Assembly: GCA_002256435.1 (NCBI GenBank)
Contig: NKJC01000004.1
Coordinates: 248,001-312,000 of the forward strand
Direction: 5' to 3'
Length of the DNA stretch: 64,000 nt
DNA from: Chitinophagaceae bacterium BSSC1
GTDB taxonomy: Bacteria > Bacteroidota > Bacteroidia > Chitinophagales > Chitinophagaceae
Of the stretch, positions 35,615 to 45,283 are shown piece by piece. A model generated the notes under the pieces. The model did no database searches, was not told where the DNA came from, and saw nothing but the letters and a program-made list of their open reading frames with translations. The translations under genes were made by a program, and so were the position numbers. Each line of letters opens with the position of its first letter. The stretch's first letter is position 1.

Positions 35615-38077
35615 TTAACCTAGATTTCCACCACCCGGTTTCTTAATGGGGGCGGGCATGGTAGCTTTTGGTTTTTCTCCTGGTTTTAATACTGGAGGCG
35701 TTACCACGGGTTTATTATCAGGTAGTTTGGCTGGTTGCCCACTCTTTGTCTCCAATGGTTTTGGAACACCTGTTTTGCCGGCTTCTAAAGGATCAGATTC
35801 CGCCTTAATATCTTCTGGTTTAATGTCTTTGGGCAATTCATAATCATTTACTGTACCATTTCCCTGGTCTTCACCCTCTGCTCCTAAAGGAGCCGTTGTT
35901 CCATTGATATAGTCAATGATAATATCGTTGGTCATTACTTCTGGTTTCACAAAAGTTTGACTAGCATCTATTCCACAATTTGGATCAGCAGATGCTTTGG
36001 CAAAGAAATAAGCCCAAATAGGCATGGCTGCTCTAGCACCCTGACCATTGAGGTTTTCATTTTTGAAACGGATAAAACGGTCGTCTGCACCTACCCAAGT
36101 TCCTGCCATCAATTGTGGGGTATAACCCATGAACCAAGCATCGGAATTGTCATTGGTGGTTCCTGTTTTGCCAGCTACTTCTAAATTGCCAGGTAGATCA
36201 TAGGCCCAAATACCACGAGCCGTACCAAACTGAATTACCCCTTGCATCATTTTTACAATGGAATAGGCAGTCACCTCACTAATTACTTCTTTGCGTTGTG
36301 GTGTAAAGCTTTCCAGTACATTCCCGTTTCTGTCTTCAATACGAGTAATATACATGGGTTTGGCATTGAATCCCCTACCTGGGAACATACTATATGCCTG
36401 CATCATTTCAAACAAAGAAATCTCACAAGAACCCAGTGCAATAGAAGGGTAGGGTTCAATCTTTGTTTGTAGATTGAGTTTTTTTAAGTAGTCTACAAAT
36501 CTTTTGGCGCCATTGTTTCCTGTTGCATCCAACTGCTTCATAATATAAGCAGAAGCACAGTTTCTAGACTTGGCCAAAGCTTCAGCCATGGGCATGGTAG
36601 CTCCTGTACAAGACTTGCTAGTGGCAGGGACTAGGCCGTATTGTCCAAAGCTTTGTTGGTTGTCATTAACTGGGGTGTTGGGTGTAAACCCTGCTTCCTC
36701 AATGGCCAGACTATACAAGAGCGGTTTCATGGTAGAACCCACCTGACGTTTGGTATTGATATTGGCGTGGTCATATTTAAAGGTTTTAAAGTCAATACCA
36801 CCAACCCAAGCTTTTACTTCTCCAGTCATGGGTTCCATGACCATAAAGCCAGCTTGTAACATTTGTCTATGATACTTGATAGAATCATAAGGAGACATGG
36901 TGGTATCCTTTCCACGGGTGCTATTCCAAGCAAATACATGCATAGGAATTTTTACTTTAAATGAAGCTTTAATCTCGTCTTCATTCAATCCTTCTTTTTT
37001 CAGATTCTTCCAACGGTCACTCTGTTTCATGGAAGCATCAAGTACTTGCTGGTAGTTTTTCCAAATACTACCATCTTTCATATTTTCCTGGGTATTCAAT
37101 AGTTTCTGCATATAGCTCATATGCTTGGCTACTGCTTCTTCTGCATATTGTTGCATTCTTGGATTAATGGTGGTGTAAATGCGTAAACCATCTCTATACA
37201 AATCATAATTGTCTCCATTGCTCTTGGTATGCGTCTTACACCATTTCTTCATTTCTTCTCCCAAAACCATTCTAAAATAAGGCCCCAATCCAGCGCTTTC
37301 GTCTAGCTTTTTAAAGTTGAGTTCAATGGGTTTTCTTTTTAAAATTTCGGCTTCTGCAGAATTCAAATAGTCTTTAGACACCATACGGTTAAACACTAGA
37401 TTTCTTCTCTCTAATGCCTGTCTTGGGTTTCTACGTGGGTTGTATAAGCCAGGACCATTGATCATTCCAATCAAAACAGCAGCTTCTTCTACATTCAAAC
37501 GGTCAGGTTCTTTTTGGAAAAAAGTTTTTGCTCCATTCCTGATCCCAAATACATTGTCACCAAAAGCCACCGTATTTAAATACAGGGTTAGAATTTCTTC
37601 TTTGGTAAAATTTCTTTCTAGTTTAATAGCAATAATGCACTCTTTTAATTTTTGAATACTGCGCAACAAGAAATTCTTGGTGCTCCAGTTTTCTGTAAAC
37701 AGGTTCTTGGCTGTTTGCATGGTAATGGTACTGGCTCCACCCTGACTACCTAAGTAGAAAAATGCCCTCGCCAAACCTTGAGCGTCAATACCACTATGGT
37801 CATAAAAACGTTTGTCTTCTGTAGCCACCAGCGCATTAATGGCGTGTTTGCTAATGTCTTTGTATTGAACGTTAATCCTATCTTCTATATAGTATTTACC
37901 CATCAGATATCCATCTTGGGCATAGACCTGACTGGCTTGTAAAGCTGTTGGGTTTTCAATGTCTTCAATATCTGGCATGTCTCCAATCCATCCCCAATTG
38001 AGCATGAGCAGGAAAAGGACAACAAAGCCTAATCCACCAAAGAAAAACTTCCAAAATATTTTAACTGGTCTAGACAT
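35615..38077 (-). CDS. Penicillin-binding protein 1A (bifunctional transglycosylase/transpeptidase)
   Basis: The 820-aa protein has a short cytoplasmic part and a transmembrane helix (residues 10-27). The GT51 domain shows ATEDKRFYDHSGID with catalytic Glu 87 and then GGASTITMQTAKN and REFVLA-type motifs. The transpeptidase domain has STMK (S448, K451), SRN (504-506) and KTG (637-639). It polymerises and crosslinks peptidoglycan at the outer face of the inner membrane. The C-terminal ~75 residues are a Pro/Lys/Gly-rich low-complexity tail of unknown role. Confidence 0.95.
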   Translation of the reverse strand: MSRPVKIFWKFFFGGLGFVVLFLLMLNWGWIGDMPDIEDIENPTALQASQVYAQDGYLMGKYYIEDRINVQYKDISKHAINALVATEDKRFYDHSGIDAQGLARAFFYLGSQGGASTITMQTAKNLFTENWSTKNFLLRSIQKLKECIIAIKLERNFTKEEILTLYLNTVAFGDNVFGIRNGAKTFFQKEPDRLNVEEAAVLIGMINGPGLYNPRRNPRQALERRNLVFNRMVSKDYLNSAEAEILKRKPIELNFKKLDESAGLGPYFRMVLGEEMKKWCKTHTKSNGDNYDLYRDGLRIYTTINPRMQQYAEEAVAKHMSYMQKLLNTQENMKDGSIWKNYQQVLDASMKQSDRWKNLKKEGLNEDEIKASFKVKIPMHVFAWNSTRGKDTTMSPYDSIKYHRQMLQAGFMVMEPMTGEVKAWVGGIDFKTFKYDHANINTKRQVGSTMKPLLYSLAIEEAGFTPNTPVNDNQQSFGQYGLVPATSKSCTGATMPMAEALAKSRNCASAYIMKQLDATGNNGAKRFVDYLKKLNLQTKIEPYPSIALGSCEISLFEMMQAYSMFPGRGFNAKPMYITRIEDRNGNVLESFTPQRKEVISEVTAYSIVKMMQGVIQFGTARGIWAYDLPGNLEVAGKTGTTNDNSDAWFMGYTPQLMAGTWVGADDRFIRFKNENLNGQGARAAMPIWAYFFAKASADPNCGIDASQTFVKPEVMTNDIIIDYINGTTAPLGAEGEDQGNGTVNDYELPKDIKPEDIKAESDPLEAGKTGVPKPLETKSGQPAKLPDNKPVVTPPVLKPGEKPKATMPAPIKKPGGGNLG

Positions 38078-38149
38078 AAAAATGGTATGATGGAAATGTA
38101 AACTTATCGTAAATCTATAGAACTGCCTGAAACAACTATGCTAAAATGG

Positions 38150-41100
38150 TTAAAAAATATCAGGGAATACGCCATGTAAGAAGGTTCTATATTCCTGAAT
38201 GTCTTTTTTAGATTTCAGAACGGTTAAATTGGCACCACTTAGTATTAAGAAACTATATTTTTCTGGGGCTAGCCAAGGAACAATTCTAGATGCAGCTTGT
38301 GGCTTGGCTTTGTTAATATAGCCTACCGCGTCACCCGCATTGGCAAATGGGCCAACCAAGACCAACTGAAGATTAGCTTGTATGGTTTCATTACCAATGG
38401 CTAGATTCTGGTTACTATACTGTTCTCTGTTAAATCTATTAAAGGCGTTTTTGGCCTCTCCTGAAAATATGCCATCCACTTTGTCTAGCACTACCGCTAC
38501 AAAATGGGGATCATTGGTATTAAACGCGTATTGATTGGTTGGGGCTATTTTAACTGGTTCTAGTTTTTGCATAGGAGCATCAACCAACACCACATTGGGT
38601 TGTTTTCTGGTAGTGTCTACCTTAGGAGGAGCTACCGCTACAATTACAGGTTTCTCTTTTGGTTCAAGGGTATTTGGTTTGATTTTTAAAACCGGAGCAA
38701 CCTGTTGGGTAATCTCTGCTTTTGGAGCAGGGGCTTTTTTAACGGTGTTTACTTCATTGAGTTCAATAGGTCTATCTGATACCTCTTCTGTTTTCTCAAT
38801 CTTTAAATCAGTTAAATAAGTCTCAATTTCCTTTCTCCTTTTTAGCACATCAATCATGGTATATGCTTTCTCTTTTAAGGGAGAATTAGGAAATGATTTG
38901 GTTATTTCTGTTAGTCGATTAATGGCAATACTATCCTCCCTATTTTTTACATAATAGATGGCTTCAATATAGAGCTGTTGCGGGGTCCAATAAGATTTGC
39001 CCCATTTTTTATCTGCAGTTTCTTTTACTTGTAATGCTTCTTTAAAAGATCCTGCTAGAAACAAATCATACACTTGCTCATAAGCCAATGTTGCATTGTC
39101 TTTGGCTACAGGTTTGCCCTGTTGTTGAACTAATTTGTTGTATTTGCCATTGGCAAAATTGGTTTTTAGCAATTGTCTAACCGAATCAGCTTGAATGGGT
39201 TGGTTATTTCTATCGTAACAAATGGCCAAATTGAAAAGGGCTTTTTCGGTTTCACTCACATCGGGAAATTGGGTAACAATGCCTCTGTATTCCTTGATGG
39301 CACTAGGGTAATCACCAAGATTCAATTGGTACAAAGCTGCATTTTCCATGGCAGCTTTTAGAATAGCTAAATAAGAAGCAGACATTTGCTCAGAAGTCAA
39401 TGGTAATTTAGCTAACAATGATTCCATAGTTAATTCTGCAACTGGCGCAGCTGTAGCGTTATTGGCTGGAGTCTGTGCGCTTGTATTGGTATTCATGGCA
39501 GACTTTTGCGCAAATGATTTTTCAACTGCCGCTTGCCTGCGCCAATGATCCACATTGGGTCTAGAACCCCATTTGGCTTTAAATTCTGAATATCCTCTTG
39601 ATTTTAATCCTGCATTTTGAAAATAAAATTCATTGGCACTGGTAGCAAATAAATCAGCATCCTGACTTGGCCCACTTGCAAAACCTCCACCAAATCCAGG
39701 TTCCTGATTATCTAAATCTTTTAATCCAGCCTCTTTTCTCAATGCTTTGAGTCTAGTTTTTAAAATAGCATTGCGCTGATCAATGGGCATTAGTGCCAGT
39801 TTTTGTAAACTATCTTCTAATTGAATAATGGCAATATTTTCTGTAATAGTTTTAAGCGGAGGTTTTCTATCAATAACGCGTTGCTTTGGAACCTCATTTA
39901 ATTGATCTGTTTGTAAACTATCATAAAAACGATAAGCATCTGGATAAAGTCTTCTGTCATAATTTAAATCGGCCAACAACAAAAAACTAGCTTGTTTTTG
40001 CAGTGGATTATTATCATTAAAGGCAATGCTATTTAGTAATGCTTTTTGGGCCTGGTCTGGGTGTGCTTGTTTTAATTCTAATTGGGCAATGGCATAATAT
40101 ATGATATCCCTGTAAGGTTCATACAAAGGTCGTTTGGCCATTTTCCATAATTGATTCAGGTTTTCCTGTATGGCATTGGCTTTTTTGCCCGATTCCAATG
40201 CACTTATGGCTAGCCTGGCATAAACTTCTAAAGTAGGATCAGTAGTAGATTTAATTGATTGTAGATAGGCCTGTACGGCCAAACTGTCTTTATTGGTTTG
40301 GGTATACAATTGGCCAGCCAGAAATTGCCAACGTGCTTTGTCTTGAGCACTCACCGCGCGGTCCAATGCTTTTACCAAATACCTTGCTGCACTATCATAA
40401 GATCCTTCTTTATAAAAAGCGTATGCGGCATTCTCATTTAATTGGGGCAACAATCTTTTTGGAAAATTGGGGTCTGATCTGAGAATGGCAATCAATCCAA
40501 AAGCATTTGCCAATTGGTTTTGTTCTATATAGGTTCTAATGCGCCAAAGAAAGCCTTCATTTCTACCTGGAGGGGTGGAGCTGATTTTTTTCCAAAGGCT
40601 ACTATTTTCTTTGGTAACCACAGTGAACTCTCCATTGGTATTGCTACTGTTGCTACCTATGGGCAAGTCATAACCATCTTCTTTTGGGGCAAATGCATAA
40701 TTTAAATATTGAAATACTTGAGCGGCAGAATCATAGTCTTTTCTATAGAGATAGGCTTGTCCCATGAGTAAATACAAATCATCTACCCAGGCGTTTCGTA
40801 AGTCATGTAACAAAATGCCAGCCGTGCATTTATAGAGCACAGAATCCAATTGTTCCTTCTGTTTATAGAGGTCTTCCTTGGTATAATTATAAAAGGGAAG
40901 GAGTTGGTTATAGTCTTCTACAAAACTGGATTTAGCCCTTTCCAATACGTCGTTTACTTTGTTCTGTGCATTGAAAAAGTAGTTGTAATGGGTAACGGTA
41001 TTTTGATAGACTTTTTTACCTCCCTTGATCTTTCCACCTTTGGTTTTTTCAGCGGGAAGGTCTCTGTTTTCATATTTAGTGGGCTTTTTAAGCTCAACAG

Positions 41101-41188
41101 AAGAATAGGGCTGTGCCAACACCATCAAGGGCAGTACCAAGGGAACTAAAAACAGGATGATGATAGGGATATGCCTTTTATTAGCCAT
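38150..41188 (-). CDS. SprE/PorW-like TPR protein (type IX secretion-associated, putative)
   Basis: The ORF extends to 41251, but the ATG at 41188 gives a proper signal peptide (MANKRHIPIIILFLVPLVLP..VLAQ). The 1012-aa protein starts with a conserved THYNYFFNAQNK segment typical of SprE/PorW proteins, followed by TPR-like repeats (LYLLMGQAYLYRKDYDSAAQVFQYL, ALFNLAICYDRNNQPIQADSV, and others), a Pro-rich linker of about 70 residues, and a C-terminal domain with QLVLVGPFANAGDAVGYINKA. In Bacteroidota SprE is needed for gliding and T9SS secretion. Assignment rests on architecture rather than a search. Confidence 0.65.
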   Translation of the reverse strand: MANKRHIPIIILFLVPLVLPLMVLAQPYSSVELKKPTKYENRDLPAEKTKGGKIKGGKKVYQNTVTHYNYFFNAQNKVNDVLERAKSSFVEDYNQLLPFYNYTKEDLYKQKEQLDSVLYKCTAGILLHDLRNAWVDDLYLLMGQAYLYRKDYDSAAQVFQYLNYAFAPKEDGYDLPIGSNSSNTNGEFTVVTKENSSLWKKISSTPPGRNEGFLWRIRTYIEQNQLANAFGLIAILRSDPNFPKRLLPQLNENAAYAFYKEGSYDSAARYLVKALDRAVSAQDKARWQFLAGQLYTQTNKDSLAVQAYLQSIKSTTDPTLEVYARLAISALESGKKANAIQENLNQLWKMAKRPLYEPYRDIIYYAIAQLELKQAHPDQAQKALLNSIAFNDNNPLQKQASFLLLADLNYDRRLYPDAYRFYDSLQTDQLNEVPKQRVIDRKPPLKTITENIAIIQLEDSLQKLALMPIDQRNAILKTRLKALRKEAGLKDLDNQEPGFGGGFASGPSQDADLFATSANEFYFQNAGLKSRGYSEFKAKWGSRPNVDHWRRQAAVEKSFAQKSAMNTNTSAQTPANNATAAPVAELTMESLLAKLPLTSEQMSASYLAILKAAMENAALYQLNLGDYPSAIKEYRGIVTQFPDVSETEKALFNLAICYDRNNQPIQADSVRQLLKTNFANGKYNKLVQQQGKPVAKDNATLAYEQVYDLFLAGSFKEALQVKETADKKWGKSYWTPQQLYIEAIYYVKNREDSIAINRLTEITKSFPNSPLKEKAYTMIDVLKRRKEIETYLTDLKIEKTEEVSDRPIELNEVNTVKKAPAPKAEITQQVAPVLKIKPNTLEPKEKPVIVAVAPPKVDTTRKQPNVVLVDAPMQKLEPVKIAPTNQYAFNTNDPHFVAVVLDKVDGIFSGEAKNAFNRFNREQYSNQNLAIGNETIQANLQLVLVGPFANAGDAVGYINKAKPQAASRIVPWLAPEKYSFLILSGANLTVLKSKKDIQEYRTFLHGVFPDIF

Positions 41189-41292
41189 GCTCATGCGCAA
41201 CATTAAATAAATACTGTTTAAAAATACATTTATTTCCCATTTCCGTCCCATTTAAAGCTTTGGGAATATTACCTTTATCATGATTTAACAAA

Positions 41293-41688
41293 ATGGAGAA
41301 GCCTAAATACAACGATACACTCAAAAGACTCAGGAACTCCTACCGTTTGGTAGTGATGAATGATGATACTTATGAAGAAATGGTCACTTTCAAGCTATCT
41401 AGACTTAGTGTCTATATTGGCTTGAGTGTGAGTTTTGTTGTATTGGTGGGTTTAACCATTGCGTTAATTGCCTTTTCGCCACTGAAATATTATATTCCAG
41501 GCTATGGTACCCAGGAGAGCAGGACGCAGCTTCAAATTCTGAAAATTAGAACGGATTCTTTAGAACAGTCTATCCGTTACAAAGAACAGTATTTAGAAAG
41601 CGTCAAGGCGGTTTTAAATGGCAATACGCCTATCCAGCGGGATACTACCATGTTGGATCTTCCTAAAACGGATATTTCTAACGAGTAA
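41293..41688 (+). CDS. Small membrane protein resembling the N-terminal leader of M23 peptidases
   Basis: The 131-aa protein has an N-terminal cytoplasmic part (YRLVVMNDDTYEEMVTFKLSRL), one transmembrane helix (about 41-62) and a coiled-coil-like tail (SRTQLQILKIRTDSLEQSI). This layout matches the first 130 residues of a Bacteroidota family of M23/LytM peptidases, but the peptidase domain is missing: the frame stops at 41686-41688 and the next gene starts 1 bp into the stop (TAATG). No homology search was done. It opens a four-gene unit of small membrane proteins. Confidence 0.7.
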   Translation: MEKPKYNDTLKRLRNSYRLVVMNDDTYEEMVTFKLSRLSVYIGLSVSFVVLVGLTIALIAFSPLKYYIPGYGTQESRTQLQILKIRTDSLEQSIRYKEQYLESVKAVLNGNTPIQRDTTMLDLPKTDISNE

Positions 41689-41897
41689 TGAAACAGTCAA
41701 AACCGGACAATCAACTACTTTGGCAATATGCCGGTTTGGCCACACAATTATTGGTTGGCTTGGGATTGATGTTATGGGTAGGAGGATGGTTAGATGGTTT
41801 TTTTGGTTGGAAAGGCCCCTATTTGGTTTGGATCTTGCCCTTGTTACTAATACTAGGGGTATTAATAAAAGTATTGAGAGATACTTCTAAAAGATGA
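41688..41897 (+). CDS. AtpZ/AtpI family protein
   Basis: The 69-aa protein has two transmembrane helices (about 10-31 and 42-60) and the features of AtpZ: QLLWQYAGLATQLLVGLGL, then a GGWLDGFFG loop and ILPLLLILGVLIKVLRD. AtpZ accompanies AtpI in assembly of, or Mg uptake for, F1Fo ATP synthase. The start overlaps the previous stop by one base, and its own stop overlaps the next start (ATGA). Usually it precedes atpB; here no ATP synthase gene follows. Confidence 0.85.
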   Translation: MKQSKPDNQLLWQYAGLATQLLVGLGLMLWVGGWLDGFFGWKGPYLVWILPLLLILGVLIKVLRDTSKR

Positions 41898-42307
41898 TTG
41901 GAATGAATAATAATAAAAAGGCTTTTTTACCCTTTGTGTTGGTTTTTGTATCTATCAACCTAATTGCCTTGGGATTTGAAGGTTTAATGAAGTCTATGCA
42001 TATTGACAAATGGGTGGTAGTAGGAGCCAACTGCCTATTGTTTTTAATTAGTTTGTACAATGTTTACCAACACTTAAAAGTAGTACAACAAAATAATCCT
42101 CACGCTATGGTGAGAGGGGTAATGGGTTCTACTGTCTTAAAATTATTTGTTTTAGGAACAGCTGCATTTTTGTATCTCTATAATGCTGGAGAACAAAAAA
42201 ACATTAACGGACTCTTTATTGGCATGGGCTTATATCTCCTCTATACTTGGATGGATGTACGCGTTGCATTATTGGTGAAACCTCAAAAAAAAGATGGCGG
42301 TAACTGA
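41894..42307 (+). CDS. Four-helix membrane protein, AtpI-like topology
   Basis: The 137-aa hydrophobic protein has four predicted helices: FLPFVLVFVSINLIALG, VVVGANCLLFLISLYNVY, STVLKLFVLGTAAFLYLY and NGLFIGMGLYLLYTW. This number and order fit AtpI, and its place directly after AtpZ supports it, although similarity is not demonstrated. The 4-bp overlap with the AtpZ gene and 14-bp overlap with the next gene point to translational coupling. Confidence 0.6.
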   Translation: MIGMNNNKKAFLPFVLVFVSINLIALGFEGLMKSMHIDKWVVVGANCLLFLISLYNVYQHLKVVQQNNPHAMVRGVMGSTVLKLFVLGTAAFLYLYNAGEQKNINGLFIGMGLYLLYTWMDVRVALLVKPQKKDGGN

Positions 42308-42929
42308 GCATCCCATGCAAGCATTAGCGGGCTATCTTCCTAAAGGTAGTTTTGAACCCGTTGTTAGCTATCTACACCATTATAAAGTTCATTTAACCGT
42401 AACCAAACAGCGTAAATCTGTATTGGGAGATTATCGTCATGCAGGCTGGGGAGGTAACCATAGGATTAGTATTAATGGGAACCTGAATCAATATGAATTT
42501 CTCATTACATTATTACATGAGTTAGCCCATTTGCTTTGTTTTGAACAATACAAAAACAAGGTTGAAGCGCATGGAAAAGAATGGAAAAATATCTACAGCA
42601 ATCTTTTAATTGTCTTTGTTAACATGGGTCTTTTTCCGGCAGACATTGTAAAAGCCCTTCAAAAATCAATTGCCAATCCTTCAGCAACAGCCAATGGAGA
42701 AACGGACTTACTCTTGGTTTTAAGGCAATATGATGCAATACAAAAACCAGGATTTGCAGCTGTGGCTGATCTTCAAGAAGGCATACATTTTCAAACGGAA
42801 AATGGTAAGGTTTTTAAAAGAGGGGCAGTTAGAAGAAAAAGAATTGCTTGCACTGAGATTAAAACAGGTTTGCAATATAGTTTTAGCCCTATAACTATGG
42901 TCAAGCTCATACCCAATGCAGAAGTTTAG
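42294..42929 (+). CDS. SprT-like zinc metalloprotein
   Basis: The 211-aa protein has the SprT-type zinc site HELAH at 75-79 and a third ligand in EAHGKEWK (His 93). The rest of the C-terminus shows no zinc ribbon cysteines. SprT-like proteins are probable metallopeptidases. The start overlaps the previous gene by 14 bp. The link to the small membrane proteins is unexplained. Confidence 0.8.
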   Translation: MAVTEHPMQALAGYLPKGSFEPVVSYLHHYKVHLTVTKQRKSVLGDYRHAGWGGNHRISINGNLNQYEFLITLLHELAHLLCFEQYKNKVEAHGKEWKNIYSNLLIVFVNMGLFPADIVKALQKSIANPSATANGETDLLLVLRQYDAIQKPGFAAVADLQEGIHFQTENGKVFKRGAVRRKRIACTEIKTGLQYSFSPITMVKLIPNAEV

Positions 42930-43100
42930 CAAATTAGCTGCTTCTTTTTGAAACAATCATGACCCAATATTTCAATATTTGATCTGCCATGATGTGTCTA
43001 ACCAGCAAAAAAAATACGTGTTTTAGCGGGGTTAAAATAGGTGTTATTAATTCTTTGAGAAAAATACTACAACGTAAAATTGTGTATTAAAACAAACAAT

Positions 43101-43382
43101 ATGCTATATCATCAAAGAAAAACAGAAAGAATGCAATTGGGTAGAAACATTAAATCCCTGAGAAGTTTAAAAGGATTCCCTTTAAAATATGTGGCTACTG
43201 AATTAGGCATGAGTATTTCTAATCTAAGTAATATTGAAAACGGTATTACCGGGATAGAACAAAAGACCTTGTATAAATTAGGTCAAGTACTTGGCGTAGA
43301 ACCACAACAAATTCAGGTCTTCAATGCTGAAAATTTTTTCAGTATTGCTGTAAATACATCAACAAGTTGGAAGACAAATTAA
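43101..43382 (+). CDS. XRE-type helix-turn-helix protein
   Basis: The ATG at 43101 is preferred over the TTG at 43080; ATG 43131 is another possibility. The 93-aa protein has an HTH_3 domain (RNIKSLRSLKGFPLKYVATE, then LGMSISNLSNIENG with a recognition helix) and a short tail. XRE proteins are DNA-binding regulators; the target is unknown. It is a single-gene unit preceded by about 170 bp of AT-rich sequence. No partner toxin is evident, so it is not called an antitoxin. Confidence 0.85.
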   Translation: MLYHQRKTERMQLGRNIKSLRSLKGFPLKYVATELGMSISNLSNIENGITGIEQKTLYKLGQVLGVEPQQIQVFNAENFFSIAVNTSTSWKTN

Positions 43383-43426
43383 ACCTTTACACTGAACTAG
43401 GTGGTCTAACAATTTGTTTAAGAAAG

Positions 43427-43828
43427 TTAATCTTCTTTTTGAATAATGGATGCTAATGTTTCTAGTTCAACTGGTTTACTTAAATAGCCTACAATTTCAG
43501 GAAAACGTTTGGCTTTCTCCTTGTCTTCTGCAGCAATGGATGAACTGATAATATAGATAGGGATTTGTTTGGGTAACTGAGCTTGAATTGTTCTAAATGC
43601 TTTCAAGAATTCCCATCCATCCATGATAGGCATATTAATATCTAGAAATATAACTTCAGGTACTGGTTGTTGCTGATCTATCATGGCTGTAATTCCTTTT
43701 AATGCTTCAGCGCCATTGGCATAGGCATTAATGGAATGTTCAAGTTCTAAGGCAGCCAAAGATTTTTTTATCAGGTAGATATAAATTTCATCATCATCGA
43801 TGACACATACATGTTGTATTTGTTGCAT
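43427..43828 (-). CDS. Stand-alone response regulator receiver domain
   Basis: The 133-aa CheY-like protein has the acidic pocket IDDDE (10-14), phospho-acceptor Asp 63 in IFLDINMPIMDGWEF, the Ser/Thr position in ISSS (about 94-97) and Lys 118 in LSKPVE. No output domain is present. Such single-domain regulators may act by protein binding or in phosphorelays. No kinase is adjacent, so the partner is unknown. Confidence 0.95.
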   Translation of the reverse strand: MQQIQHVCVIDDDEIYIYLIKKSLAALELEHSINAYANGAEALKGITAMIDQQQPVPEVIFLDINMPIMDGWEFLKAFRTIQAQLPKQIPIYIISSSIAAEDKEKAKRFPEIVGYLSKPVELETLASIIQKED

Positions 43829-43901
43829 CTTTTCAAGAATTAGGGAAGGCCGTGGCAGCTAATATTCCAAAACGAAAATACTGTAAAAACCATCCATTAA
43901 C

Positions 43902-43930
43902 AAAAAAGACCCCAATTAGGGGCCTTTTTG
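43902..43930 (-). terminator. Intrinsic terminator of sucC
   Basis: A stem AAAAAGACCCC / GGGGCCTTTTT (one mismatch) with a 5-nt loop ends in a T-run. It lies between the sucC stop and the receiver-domain gene and could act in both directions. Confidence 0.7.
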
Positions 43931-43948
43931 TTTGCACTGGCAAAATAT

Positions 43949-45160
43949 TTAGGCAACTGCTTGTTTAACCAAAGCAGCAGCTTCACTTAATTGGATAGCT
44001 GATTGCACTTTCAAACCACTTTCGTCAATCAATTTTTTGGCTTCAACAGCGTTGGTTCCTTGCAATCTCACAATGATGGGGATTTCAATATTGCCCATTT
44101 TGTTAAATGCTTCTATCACACCTGCCGCAACACGGTCACAACGTACAATTCCACCAAAAATATTAATCAAGATGGCTTTTACATTGGGGTCTTTCAAAAT
44201 GATTCTGAAACCAGCTTCAACCGTTTGAGCGTTTGCTGTACCGCCTACGTCAAGGAAGTTGGCTGGTTCACCACCGCTTAATTTAATCATGTCCATGGTT
44301 GCCATGGCCAGACCAGCGCCGTTTACCATACAACCAACATTACCGTCTAATTTTACAAAGTTCAGGTTAAATTGGCCAGCTTCTACTTCTGTTGGATCTT
44401 CTTCTGTTACATCGCGCAAAGCAGCAATATCTGGATGACGCATCAAAGCATTGTCATCTAAATTTAATTTACAATCAACAGCTATAATTTTCTCATCACT
44501 GGTTTTAAACAGTGGGTTAATTTCTAGCATACTTGCATCAACACCAACATAGGCATTGTATAAATTGGTTACAAATTTCACACAGTTTTTAAATGCTTCA
44601 CCACTCAAACCTAGGTTGAAGGCAATTTTACGGGCTTGAAAGCCTTGTAAACCGCCACCTGGGTGTACCCATTCTTTAAAGATTTTTTCTGGAGTTTTGT
44701 GGGCTACTTCTTCAATATCCATACCCCCTTCTGTGCTATACATCACCACATTCTGACCTTTTGCACGGTCTAAAAGAATGGATAAATAGAATTCTTTGGT
44801 TTCGTTAGGGCCGGGATAATAAACGTCTTGGGCAATCAAGATCTTGTTTACTTTTTTACCAGCAGGTCCTGTTTGAATGGTTACCAATGTACCTCCAAGG
44901 ATGTTTTTGGCAATATTGCTAATGTCTTCTAGACTTTTAGCAACGGCCACACCGCGTTGTTCGCTTCCTACAATTTTACCTTTTCCACGTCCACCTGCGT
45001 GAATTTGGGCCTTTACCACGGCAAAATTATTGCCGGTTTGGGTCTTGATTTGACGATAAGCTTCTTCCGCTGCCATCACAGTGTCAACAGCGATGCCTTC
45101 CTGTACGGGAACATTGAATTTTTTCAGCAATTCCTTCGACTGGTATTCATGCAGGTTCAT
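43949..45160 (-). CDS. sucC: Succinyl-CoA synthetase beta subunit (ADP-forming)
   Basis: The 403-aa protein starts with MNLHEYQSKELLKKFNVPV and has VKAQIHAGGRGKGK (ATP-grasp region), LYNAYVGVDASMLEINPL, VGCMVNGAGLAMATMD and NIFGGIVRCDRVA. These are characteristic of SucC. It makes ATP in the citric acid cycle from succinyl-CoA. The sucD gene is not adjacent, which is common in Bacteroidota. A TATCTTCG -7-like element lies just upstream. Confidence 0.97.
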   Translation of the reverse strand: MNLHEYQSKELLKKFNVPVQEGIAVDTVMAAEEAYRQIKTQTGNNFAVVKAQIHAGGRGKGKIVGSEQRGVAVAKSLEDISNIAKNILGGTLVTIQTGPAGKKVNKILIAQDVYYPGPNETKEFYLSILLDRAKGQNVVMYSTEGGMDIEEVAHKTPEKIFKEWVHPGGGLQGFQARKIAFNLGLSGEAFKNCVKFVTNLYNAYVGVDASMLEINPLFKTSDEKIIAVDCKLNLDDNALMRHPDIAALRDVTEEDPTEVEAGQFNLNFVKLDGNVGCMVNGAGLAMATMDMIKLSGGEPANFLDVGGTANAQTVEAGFRIILKDPNVKAILINIFGGIVRCDRVAAGVIEAFNKMGNIEIPIIVRLQGTNAVEAKKLIDESGLKVQSAIQLSEAAALVKQAVA

Positions 45161-45176
45161 ATGTATAAAATTTTTG

Positions 45177-45184
45177 CGAAGATA
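45177..45184 (-). promoter_or_regulatory. Candidate -7 element of sucC
   Basis: Read on the minus strand it is TATCTTCG, one base from TAnnTTTG, placed 17 bp before the start codon, which would give a very short leader. A -33 element is not clear. Confidence 0.35.
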
Positions 45185-45219
45185 GGAGAAACCGCCCTAT
45201 TAAAATAGTAGAGAATAAA

Positions 45220-45251
45220 TTGATGTTGTAACATATAATTTTATATTTTTG
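45220..45251 (+). promoter_or_regulatory. Promoter of yceI-like gene, Bacteroidota type
   Basis: A TATTTTTG -7 element (45244-45251, exact TAnnTTTG) is preceded by TTG at 45220-45222 (21-bp spacer). It is 32 bp upstream of the start codon, a normal arrangement. Confidence 0.5.
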
Positions 45252-45283
45252 TTCTGCTCTTAAACATTAATATAAATAAATCT

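Noticed and set aside
43101..43382. Toxin-antitoxin system around the XRE protein
   Set aside because: No adjacent small gene with toxin motifs; the neighbour on the other strand is a receiver domain.
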